Positions 31,706 through 41,900 of a stretch of 64,000 bases of DNA are shown one piece after another; positions within the stretch are counted from its first letter, which is position 1; each line of letters opens with the position of its first letter. Origin of the DNA: Paralvinella palmiformis (taxonomy: Eukaryota > Annelida > Polychaeta > Terebellida > Alvinellidae); contig JAODUP010000432.1 of assembly GCA_025642065.1 (NCBI GenBank), positions 210,001 to 274,000 of the forward strand. The letters run 5' to 3'. Made by a program: the position numbers and the translations under genes. The notes beneath the pieces were generated by a model. It had not been told where the DNA came from. It searched no databases and worked only from the letters and a program-made list of their open reading frames with translations.

Positions 31706-31714
31706 ACCGGAAGT
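31706..31714. promoter_or_regulatory. Candidate ETS site upstream of SLC30A7
   Basis: ACCGGAAGT, a consensus ETS/GABP motif, lies about 120 bp upstream of the start codon in a locally CpG-richer patch. The motif is common in housekeeping promoters; its use here is inference. Confidence 0.35.
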
Positions 31715-32483
31715 TGATGTCGTGGACAGTCATGATTAACCAATCATTGACCGATAAATATACGGCGTCATTTGGCAGTAAAATGCGGAGAGGGGTATAC
31801 GGAGAAAAACGCGTTTGATACATTCTTTTCTTCTTGAGTCATGACCATAGAACTATAGACTATAATGGCCAACCACACTCCATAGTGTTATTATGAAGTG
31901 CTTAGTTATCCATAATATTGGATGAATGGTGTAATGTGCGTGCTGAAGTCAGACATAATTTACTTTTTCTCATCTGAATCAATATATCGTACTCGGCAGC
32001 ACAAAACAGTAAGTAAAAGATATATAGAATTTGAAATAAGGCTTCTCTAATACTAATAGTGATAATAATGACTACAGTTAATTTCTAATTTGTTTATAAT
32101 TTGTTATATGTATTATATATTTCACTCTATCATAATTCATATGTAAATGTCATTTATTATATTCTGAAATAAATTGATTGAATTGAATGATAATTAAGAA
32201 GGTGATTCTTCTACTTCTGGACCGCATATACACTGAAGAGAATGCGCATAAAATTTCCATTACCCTTTTTATATGATTTTGAATTAACTCAGAAAATGCT
32301 AACTAGAAAATCATAAAGCAAAGACAAGGTAATTATATAAGCAGACTAAAGAGAGAATAATTTTGGAAAGATACCCTCAGGCTTAGTTACTTGACACATT
32401 AACTGACATGAACCCACTTATAAAGCCTAAGAAGATACGAAGTAATTTTAAAACAAGCAAATAATGGGATATATGATACGCTA

Positions 32484-32557
32484 ATTGTAATTAATACCAT
32501 TTTCAGAAAGAGCTTATATATATATAAGCTCTTTCTGAAAATGGTATTAATTACAAT
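32484..32557. repeat. Perfect 74-bp palindrome
   Basis: Every base from 32484 pairs with its partner to 32557, centred at 32520/32521 inside AGCTTATATATATATAAGCT. The arms carry TACCATTTTCAGAAAGAG and its inverse. There is no spacer, so it can extrude as a cruciform. Confidence 0.85.
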
Positions 32558-32964
32558 ATATATATAATTACAATATAAATGGTTGCTATAATAAAAAAAA
32601 TCCTTTTTATTGTAGTATGCATAGCGAAACTTCAGTCAAGACAAAGACCTAAACGGCTAACATGCAGCTCAAATATAGAATTAATTAAGTTAGTCGGAAT
32701 TTTTTATACATAAGTGCACAAGCAGGCCAATATGTGTTTTTTTGTTTGGCTTCGACACTGGTCACGTGGCCGAGAGCAGACTTGCCAGAAATACAAGTAA
32801 CATCAGCGTAATTGGTGTCGAAATCCTAAAGGTATTCATGCATGGACTAAAGCTACACGTGCTATCTGAGGGATCTATGAAAAGTAGAATAAATACTGCT
32901 GACTAAGTAATTCAGTAGTTTAGACACACATACGCACTTCAAAAAGATGTGCTATTGTGGCCGA

Positions 32965-33270
32965 GCATAATAATAATATATTTAATAAAGCGCCCTTACT
33001 AGCAGGAGCCATTCAAAGGCGCTGTACAAATAATATGTAATATAATAATACCCCAAATAATATGTCTGTAAAAACCCTGTAAGTGGTTTAAAAGAAAATG
33101 ATTATTTATCTGTGGAAGCGACCTCAAATAGGTGTGTTTTTAGAAGAGAATTAAAATTTCCAAGAGACGATGCATTTCTAATATTTGCTGGCAACCTATT
33201 CCACAAAGTGGGGGCTGCAACACTAAACGCACAATTACTATATGACTTGAGCCGAGACACTGGCACCTGC
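32965..33270 (-). pseudogene. CR1/L2-like LINE, 3' fragment
   Basis: The - strand encodes the ORF2 C-terminus LLQVPVSRLKSYSNCAFS then VAAPTLWNRLPANIRNASSL and KTHLFEVASTDK, ending in a stop. A 3' UTR follows with AATGGCTCCTGCTAGTAAGG and an (ATT)-rich tail. It is truncated at the 5' side and matches the ends of the copies at 36.1 and 53.9 kb. Confidence 0.8.
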
Positions 33271-33275
33271 AATAG

Positions 33276-33307
<32 letters not shown>

Positions 33308-33645
33308 GGGGGGAAAACATATAATGATACATAGACATTTTATTTATGCACTGCCGTTTATAGCTGTATATAGCTATATGTTTTGTCACAGTTAATCATG
33401 AACATTTTGCTCACACCATTTTATATAGACAATTTATTCAAGACAAGACAATTAATTCACAATTTCTGATTCACATATAATACATGACATAGTATAATAT
33501 TAAGAGTAATAGAGGAAATTGAGGGACAGGCATAGCTATAATGGCTGTCATCCTACCTGCCCATAACTGAATAAAACAAAGAAATAAAGAAAACATGGCT
33601 AGAGTATGCAATACATTTTGTAGACACACATGCATATACATATAT

Positions 33646-33833
33646 GATGATGATGATTGATGTTTTACGGCCACTTTTGTGCACAAGGTAGGCTAAATGG
33701 GCCGAGCGACTTCCAAAAGTAATGAGACGAAGTGAAAGACGAAACAACCTTCAGATATGCCCACGCCAGGATTCGAACACGGGTGGTAGTGATCTGTGGT
33801 CCAGCACGCTACCGCTAGACCACGGAGGCGCTA
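33646..33833 (-). repeat. Full-length tRNA-derived SINE, family A
   Basis: On the - strand: GCGCCTCCGTGGTCTAGCGG head, GTGTTCGAATCC B box, body and ATC tail. CATATACATATAT flanks it at 33633-33645 and 33834-33846, a 13-bp target duplication into TA-rich DNA. Confidence 0.85.
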
Positions 33834-33849
33834 CATATACATATATACA

Positions 33850-33852
<3 letters not shown>

Positions 33853-33901
<49 letters not shown>
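33853..33901. repeat. (AT)n microsatellite
   Basis: About 24 units, beside a SINE that duplicated TA-rich target DNA. Confidence 0.9.
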
Positions 33902-33903
<2 letters not shown>

Positions 33904-34690
33904 AACATATGTATACACATAAACACATGCCTACATCATACATGTATGCATACAGCGATTTTGATAATTGGGAAAATATTCTTTTAACATGTTGAAGGGA
34001 TATATATAGTATGTGCACGTATGCGTGTTACACACACGTACGCACTAGTACTATATTCTGTAGCGCAGTAGTCACTAGTATCAGAAAACAATTCAACTGT
34101 ATATTATAACGTCTCCCCCGCTATTAATAGATATTTATATAGACTATTATTGCGATTATTATTATTTATATTAAATGTGATGTTTTTAAACATTGCTTTA
34201 CCAACTAGATTAAAGGTAGTCTGAGATTTGCCAGAAAAAAAATGGACGGGAATGTTTGGCGGAATCCTGAGGAATGTAAACTTCAAATTGACCCCCAGCC
34301 AGGTAACCATGACAGTTAATGGCACGTAACCATAACAAAACTATGTATTAAATGTCAGTTATATTGAATACTGAGCGGCGAGTGAAAAATAAGGTTATCA
34401 ACGTGTCAGATATGTCAGAAAGTTGGGAAACTAACAACATATGAGGTATAAATAAGACGCCAGAAATGGCCTGATCAGAATGAGAGAGACAGATAATTAA
34501 GCTATAATTGCGAATATAAATGCACACAGTCTAATACAAGAGGCTTTAAAAATAAAACGTACGATATCTATAGTTTAACTTAGCGAAATACGAAGACAAA
34601 AACTAACGCTGGTAAAGGTAAGAGTACTTCATTTATTCGTATTTAACTTTTCTAATGATGCAGATGGATGTCGATTGTCAAATCTCATTA

Positions 34691-34720
<30 letters not shown>
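34691..34720. repeat. (AT)n microsatellite
   Basis: 15 units. Confidence 0.9.
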
Positions 34721-34723
<3 letters not shown>

Positions 34724-35165
34724 AAACTGTAATTCAGAAATTGTATACTCCTAGCACAGCATAGAATATTACGTATGATCTTGATAAAATAAAATGCATG
34801 TTAATTAATCCCTTGTGGATAATGGGGGGTATATAGCATGTAAACAATAATGAATGTCCCTGGAAGAACTCTCTTTTAAGCAAGTCTTCGGGAGAAAAAA
34901 AGTATCACTGATGACCGAATATCCAACCTCAGCTTCTATATAGGGGAGAAGTGAGGAGGTTCGACCAGGCGGGGATAATCGACCACTACATTAAAATCAT
35001 ATTCTTTATTTATTACTTAATAGTTTTAGGTTGGAACATAATATATCGCTGAATAATTGTTTTGTTTACTTGGAGTTTGAAATAATTTGCAACAATATAA
35101 CAATACACTACCGAAAAACAATTAGTGACTGAAAGTGGGCATGTCAAAATTCGAACTTTTGCCAC

Positions 35166-35226
35166 TCGGTGTCAACATTTCAAAAGTACAAAAGTGGCCG
35201 TAAAACATCAACCATCATCATCATCG
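35166..35226 (+). repeat. SINE family A 3' fragment
   Basis: AAAGTGGCCGTAAAACATCA and ATC repeats match the family A 3' end; the head is lacking. Confidence 0.55.
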
Positions 35227-35326
35227 ATATACCATGTTATAGATATATAATACAATTTTACTACTTTTGTAAATGCATGAGTAAACGTGTTACACACACA
35301 CACACACATATATGTGTGTGTGTGTA

Positions 35327-35519
35327 ATGATGATTGGAGTTTTACGTCCACTTTTGTGCATACCACCATACGGTAGGCTAAATGGGCCGGGCGACCTCCA
35401 AATGTAATGGAGCGAAGTCAAAGATGAAACACCCTTCATTTATGCCCACGCCGAGATTCGAACACGGGTGGTAGTGATCTTTAGGCCAACACGCTAACCC
35501 TAGACCACGTAGACGCCCC
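35327..35519 (-). repeat. Full-length tRNA-derived SINE, family A
   Basis: Head, B box (GTGTTCGAATCTCGG) and body are present, with a short insertion (CATACCACC region) near the 3' end. It sits in a GT microsatellite, so GTGTGT on both sides cannot be told apart as a target duplication. Confidence 0.8.
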
Positions 35520-35614
35520 TGTGTGTGTGTGATAAATAAATATCACATAACTTTATAACAATAAAAGTAATCCATTTAAGTTGGTTGAATTGAGTTTAAC
35601 CTGATATTAACACG

Positions 35615-35795
35615 ACTAAATCATGTCCCTGGAAGAGTCGGTGATTCTCGTGACTCACTGACTATGATGGGATGCATCAAAGCTGCAGGGGCCGCCTTAC
35701 CACCGCTTTTAATCACTAAAGGTAAAACCTTCATTTGTAACAGAGGATGCTCCACCAGGTCCAGATTTTATTGGAAGATATGCAATGACTAGAAA
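35615..35795 (+). pseudogene. pogo/Tigger-like DDE transposase fragment
   Basis: Translation gives ESVILVTH, then TMMGCIKAAGAALPPLLITK, GKT and, after a frameshift, TEDAPPGPDF. This is the DDE_1 core typical of pogo-like transposases, which usually read as AAG...PPL.I.KGK followed by .TEDAP.G. Broken by a stop and at least one frameshift. Confidence 0.65.
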
Positions 35796-36095
35796 CTAAG
35801 TACCGTGGCCCCCACTCTTTGATGTAAACATAACAGCAGAATTGGTTCAGAAAATGCTGAGCAAGCTGAACTCCAATAAAGCGCCCCGCCACGAAAAAAT
35901 CACTCAAGAGTTCTGAAGGAGACGACTGATGTCGTTTCATCACCCTTGGTGTCATCTTCCATAAATCACTCAGTGAGGGGCCCCTTCCCACCACCTGGAA
36001 AATTGATAAATCACGCCAATATATAAGAAAGGTAGCAGGCCAAGTGATGGTAATTACAGACCAGTAAGTCTGACCTCTATAATAGGAAAAGTCAT
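35796..36095 (+). pseudogene. Jockey-like reverse transcriptase fragment
   Basis: Reads LFDVNITAELVQKMLSKLNS then NKAP, and later ITPIYKKGSRPSDGNYRPVS LTSIIGK, the N-terminal RT blocks of a jockey-type LINE. Several frameshifts and stops. It differs from the CR1/L2-like LINE next to it and is on the opposite strand. Confidence 0.65.
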
Positions 36096-37980
36096 GATGA
36101 TAATAATGATCATGTATATTTAATAAAGCACCCTTACTAGCAGAAGCTATTCAAAGGCGTAGTACAAATAATATAATAATACTCCTGTATGTAAAATCAA
36201 AAACTGTGTAAGTGATTTAAAGGATAATTATTATGTATATGTGAAAGTAACCTTGAACAGGTGTGTCTTATAACGGATTTAAAATATTCAAGAAACGACG
36301 CGTTTCTAATAACTGCCGGCAACCTATTCCACAAAGTGGGGGCTGCACAATCACCATATGATTTGAGCCGAGACACTGGCACCTGCAATAGTATCTGGCT
36401 GAATGACATGAGTTTTGGGGATGACTAATGGTGATGATGATTATTGGTGTTTTTCGGCCACTTTTGTGCACATGGTAGGCTAAATGAGCCGAGCGACTTC
36501 CAAAGGTAATGAAGGGAATTCCAAGTTGAAACAACTTTCAGATATGCCAACGCCGAGATTCGAACACCGGTGGTAGTGATCTGTGGTCCAACACCCTACC
36601 GCTAGACCACGGAGGCGCCCCAGCGATGATTAATGGACACCAGTTCACACAGGTATTCTGGCGCCGTATATCATTAATAGATTTATAAGTTATTAATAAA
36701 ATCTTGAAATGGATACGCTGTCTAACAGGTAGCCAATGTAATGTTTGAAGAATTGAGGTGATATGATCACATTTTCTAGTATTTGTTACTATGTGAGATG
36801 CACTATTTTGATCGGAAATGTCATATAATAGGGAGTTACAATAGTCTATACGAGATGTAACAAAGGCATGGACTACAGTTACAAGTGTTTCTTGTGTCAA
36901 GAATACTTTTAAACAGTGGATGTTCTTAGATGGTAGTAGGCAACTCGGCATACTGATGTGACATGTAAATACATGTTAATTCATTCGTCAAAAATAACCC
37001 CTAGATTTTGTACTGACCCATTTGGGGTAATCGAAGATGTACCCATCTGTAATGCTGATGCGTTTAGGGATTTAACACAATGTGGTGATCCCAAATATAT
37101 AATATTTGTTTTATTATCATTTAGTCTGAGAAGCTTTTGAGTCATCCATAGCCGAATATCAACAATACAATGTTCTAAATTCTTCAAGGAAGAGGAGAAA
37201 TTTAACTCATTGTCCAGATCCAGTGATATACAGCTGTGTGTCCATTAGCTTGCAAGTGATATTTAACCCCATATCGATGCGCAATGATCCCAAAAGGACG
37301 GGTATTCATTGTGAAAACCAGAGGACCAAGAACTGAACATTGTAGTACATCAGATAACAAAAACTGAATGTCAGATAAAATACCATGAACAAACACTCTG
37401 GGAGCGTTGTTCCAGATAGGATCGAAACCATTCAAGTACTTTACCCGACAGATCAAACATGTCTTTTAACCAGACAGGTCCAGAAGCACACGTATTACTG
37501 GCTTACCTTGATCAATTGACATCATAATATCATTTTTCACTCGAACCAAGGCTGTTTCAGTGCTGTGATCACTTTTATAGGCGGACTGTAGTGATTCCTT
37601 GTGGTTATTATTGATTAAATATTTGTTTAGATGGAAAGCAACTGCCCTTTCTATGACTTTAGATAAAAATGTAAGATTTGAAACAGGTCTGTAATTGTTT
37701 AGAATATTGTCCATACTGTGTTTTTTTATTAATGGTTTTACAAGGGCAGCTTTCATGGAACTTGGGAAAACACCAAGAGATAATGATTTATTAACTATAT
37801 TTGAAATAGGGCTTATCAGAACATCCTGAAAATCTTTCACAAGCCATGTAGGCATAGGATCAACTGCGCAGAACGCATTAGATGACCTTTTCAACAACTG
37901 TCTGATATCAGTCTTTGTAAAAAGACTGAAATGTATCCATCTTGGAAGGCAGGACTCTCCTACCAATGGATTACCCTGTG
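36096..37980 (-). pseudogene. CR1/L2-like LINE, 5'-truncated and decayed, with nested SINE
   Basis: RT fingers and palm are readable in pieces on the - strand: AVDPMPTWLVKDFQDVLISP, then NYRPVSNLTFLSKVIERAV, SAYKSDHSTETALV and LLDLSG. Downstream are SVLGPLVF, RLNDNKTNIIYLGSP, SRIDYCNSLLYDIS, HWLPVRQRIHFKIL and VPVSRLKSYGDC. The catalytic YADD is replaced by QANG, so the enzyme is dead. No endonuclease domain remains. A family A SINE (36432-36624) interrupts it. The 3' end is an ATT/ATC-rich tail. Confidence 0.85.
36432..36624 (-). repeat. tRNA-derived SINE, family A, nested in LINE
   Basis: Complete head, body and tail. GATGACTAATGG (36420-36431) and GATGATTAATGG (36625-36636) form a 12-bp target duplication with one mismatch. 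The LINE reading continues on each side, so the SINE is the younger insertion. Confidence 0.88.
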
Positions 37981-38637
37981 ATAAGGTGCTGGAAGGGAAC
38001 CCATCATGTATATTTAATATTTTTTAGTTATTAAAACAATGGGCCATATCTTTATCTGAGTTGATATTATACATTAATTCTACTTTATCTTAGTTATGCC
38101 AAGAAGCTTGAGGTAACATTTTTAGAACAAGCTAATTTATAGAAACTGTTTTACAAAATGTTTATATATGCCGAGTCAAAATCATAGCAGTTGGCTACTG
38201 AACAGTGCATATTTTACACAGAAACAAAGGGCATGCTGTGATAACTCATAATTCCATATTAATGCTTATTATTCTGACATCATGCAAATTTAATGGAAAT
38301 AAGTATGAATATATCTTGTTTATTAATTTAATTTTGAAAATATAAAGTATGCATTATTTTGAATATGTTCATATAGTGAGAGGAGTATTGGCATGTTATA
38401 TATTTATTGTGTGTATATATTTGTTTGTATTATGCAATCATAATTTTAGAACCTATCTTTAGCCAAATGGACTGGGACTGATGATAGGTTTTCCCAAGCT
38501 TTGAACAATCGCACTGATTTCCAAACCCAGAAGTGTTTGCTAATTCTACCAAATAGACTGTTGTGCCTTCATGTGCTATTTACACCCACATTAATGTGAA
38601 TAACAATTTTTATATAAATAATAATCACTGACCAATT
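37981..38637. other. AT-rich spacer between LINE and BLOC1S6
   Basis: No coding or repeat signature that I can support. Confidence 0.5.
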
Positions 38638-38643
38638 TTTATT
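38638..38643 (-). promoter_or_regulatory. Candidate polyadenylation signal of BLOC1S6
   Basis: AATAAA on the - strand lies about 142 nt past the stop codon, a normal distance for a short 3' UTR. Confidence 0.5.
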
Positions 38644-38784
38644 TTAGAATTTTATACATAAACACATAATGGTGCTTAACAACACTTCAATAAAAAATAT
38701 TAACAAATTTTGAGAAAGATAAAGTACAGGACAGTAAGCAACTTTAATACAACAAATACAATACACAAAGTTTGCAGAAATATA

Positions 38785-38907
38785 TTATCTGTTTGCCGAG
38801 CTAAGTTTAGCAACAAGTTGTTGTTCTCGATCAAGTTCTCTTTCATGGGCTTGTTCCTCCAGTAAAATTTGCTTCTGTTTCTGCTGCTGCAACTTCAAGG
38901 CTCGTTT
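38785..38907 (-). CDS. BLOC1S6: BLOC1S6 exon 5 and stop
   Basis: Acceptor ATTTCAG. Encodes KRALKLQQQKQKQILLEEQA and a charged tail ending LVAKLSSANR, then TAA at 38785-38787. Confidence 0.95.
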   Translation of the reverse strand, partial: KRALKLQQQKQKQILLEEQAHERELDREQQLVAKLSSANR

Positions 38908-41900
38908 CTGAAATTGTTCAGAATCAAGACATTATGTTTAAAGTATAAATATTTTATAGATCAAAATTAGTGTTACATCACACTTCTGCCTTGCTCACTT
39001 TTGAATAGGTTGGTTTTCAACAGCACATTTCAATTTCAAAAATGCATGCAAATTGAAATAACTGATGGATGGATGAATGTTGTTTAATGACACATCAGCA
39101 CAATTTAGGCCATTCAGTGTCCTAATTGAAATAGATATTATATTGTTTATTCATTTAATTGCTTTATCACAATCTTGTTACTAATCAATGGTGTCACATG
39201 AGAAGACACGGAAAGGGCAGTAATTGGAATTAAATGTTCTTAATCTAGTCATTAACAAGCAAGCATTTTGGTTACAGCATACAAACTATTCTGGTTCAAC
39301 AGTGGTATTGTCACAGATTGAAAGCCTCTACAGACACCACAGATGATGAATGACATACCTTCAGTTTGGCAGACTTTTCATGTAACATAATCATATCCTT
39401 CTTTATAGACAGTAACTTGTTTTGGTATAGTTTAGCATTTGCCATCTGAAATTAAAAGACAACACTTAAATATTCTCTGTCACTGACCATTATCAACCAA
39501 TTACAGGTAGACAATGTATCTGGCAAACAGTAGTTGACTGTATAATATTGTAGAGGAAAGATCAAAGAAGTCGGTTTAAACACTTCCATGCTAGAAATGT
39601 ATTGATAAATTATAACATAGTCCATGTTTTCAGCATAAAATCCCTTATACATTTCCTAGTATTCTCACAAATCCGGATTACCCAACTATTATCCATAAAC
39701 AGTTGGGGATTCTTTTGCCTTCATTTTTTCAGGGAAGATCCCTAGGTTCTCATAAATAAACAATTGATCCCACGTTATATTTGGACTTTAGCTGTGTCAC
39801 ATCATATCATTAAAAGTATAGTAATTGATATGGATTAGGGATGGATGTCTTCTTTCTTTTCACCCAAGTACTTGCTGAGATCCATAAATAACTACCAAGA
39901 TCAGTAAAAAAAGGTGCATGTGTTTGAGTTCAGTTAATGTAATGCTTCTGTTTGAAACGGTGTGTTTATGAGATGCACCTATACGACTTGCACTTCAATG
40001 CTTAACTTTATCAAGCTTAATTTATTATCATTAACAGTGTTTAAAATAAGGAAACAATCTTTGATATTTGCATGCATATACAACTTAAAAATGTTGACCT
40101 GGTGATCGAATATACAAGAAGAAGCATTATTGCATGCAGTGTGAGAACAATGCCCTAGAAATCACATACACTAAATATTTTTATAAGAAGAACATGCATT
40201 ATGTATGGCATTATGGCAGATTTTGGCTTATGTAGAGAGAACTGGGTGATATTGGTTTGGACTGAATTACAACCGGACTGCATCACAAAAAGGTACAAAA
40301 CTGGTATATCCAATATTGAGAAATGAAAATATGTTTTATTGAAAACAGTACACAGCAAATTTTAATACCATAACACTATTACCGTAGGTCCCGGCCATTA
40401 AGCCGACACCCGGCCATTAAGCCAAGGCAGTATTTTAGGCCTAAAATATCACAATTTATGGTAGTACCATCCATTAAGCTGACCTAAAAATATGAACTTT
40501 TCCAGGTGACGTTGTTTTCATAATTCGTTATTCGTACCAATGTGTTTTGTATACTGTCAATAGATTAAGGCAAATTATAATGATTGTTTACACAAACTGT
40601 TAGCGCATATGTAAGACCTCAAACTTCAATTAACGGCGTGATTAAACATTCAATGAACCACATATGAAGTCAGTGACTTAGAAATAATTAGACATATTGA
40701 CGATTATTGTCAATTACTACTGAGCCTTTAATGGTACGTTTTGGTCACTTAACACAGCAATAACCAAGACAATGTAAATTACTGGTAAATGTGGTCAGTT
40801 AGTAACTAACTCTCTATTGAAAATAAATTAATTAATCGGTAATTATCCCATTATTAGTATAAATATGCCCAGAAAAAATATGTATGGGGGGGGGGGGCAC
40901 CCTAATGTCTATGCTGCCAAACGAATGAGATACGAAATGTCTACATATAAATATTGAATTTCATTATAAAGCCATTGTATAATTATCATCAACTTGTTTC
41001 ACTTCTATTTTCACTCCATGACTGCATGAATTTAAATCAAAATGACAATTGATGACTGTTTGCATCTAGATCTAGACTAGACCACTAGCATCTAGACGGC
41101 TGCTAACACACTGAAAGTAGACGACCTCGCCCCTCCCCACAAAATAAGGGTCAATATACTGACAAAAGTTTCGGCTTAATGGCCGGGACCTACAGTAATA
41201 GGTGGTTTGCTAATTTTGATAAACATGTTAGGTGTTGTAATAATATTTTATTTGTAATACTCATAACACATGTGGTATAATAAGTCCTAATCCATGATCC
41301 ATCCCATTCATTACTGGATACTGTTATGCATCATTATGTTTAAAAAATATCACATTTAGAATATTTTACAGTAAACTTAACTGGAATATTGAAGAACATG
41401 GGCATAAGCCATTTATTTAGCTAAGAGACAATACAGAAAATTATCCGAGTGCCACATGTATACTGATAATGGAGTGGCTTCATTTCAGCAGACCTTTAAT
41501 GGTCCATTGGTTCAAGGCTAGAAATGCTAGCAGATTACCATTAGCATGGGAGTTAATGAAGTTTATCCATACAGTACCATCTTCATTATCACAATTTTTA
41601 TAGACATTTTCATTTTAATTGCACACCAGCAATCTGCTGATGTGGTAATTCAGATCATATTAAAGGGAATAATTTGCTCACATACTAAAATCCTGTAATA
41701 ATATAGTTATTCAATCTCCTGTTTTTCCATGGTAATAAACGATGATGCATGTGCAGTCCACATCTGCTGTGGTTTGCGGGTCAGTGAAACCATATATTAG
41801 CACGAAACAAGAAGTTGTAATTCACTAATTGTTTGTAAATTAACGTTTTAGAGGATTCACAAAACTAAATCGATCTACAAGATCTTGAAGTATTTCATTT

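Larger units (their letters stand above)
31587..36095. other. Upstream of SLC30A7: repeats and transposon fragments
   Basis: No gene recognised. Contents are the presumed SLC30A7 promoter (31.59-31.85 kb), the palindrome at 32.5 kb, a LINE fragment, two SINEs, TA repeats, and the pogo/RT fragments at the right edge. Confidence 0.6.

Noticed and set aside
35731..35994. 87-codon - strand frame
   Set aside because: It is antisense to the pogo/RT fragments, which match known families on the + strand.
36958..37140. Open frame on the + strand
   Set aside because: It is the antisense of the LINE RT region, which reads as protein on the - strand.
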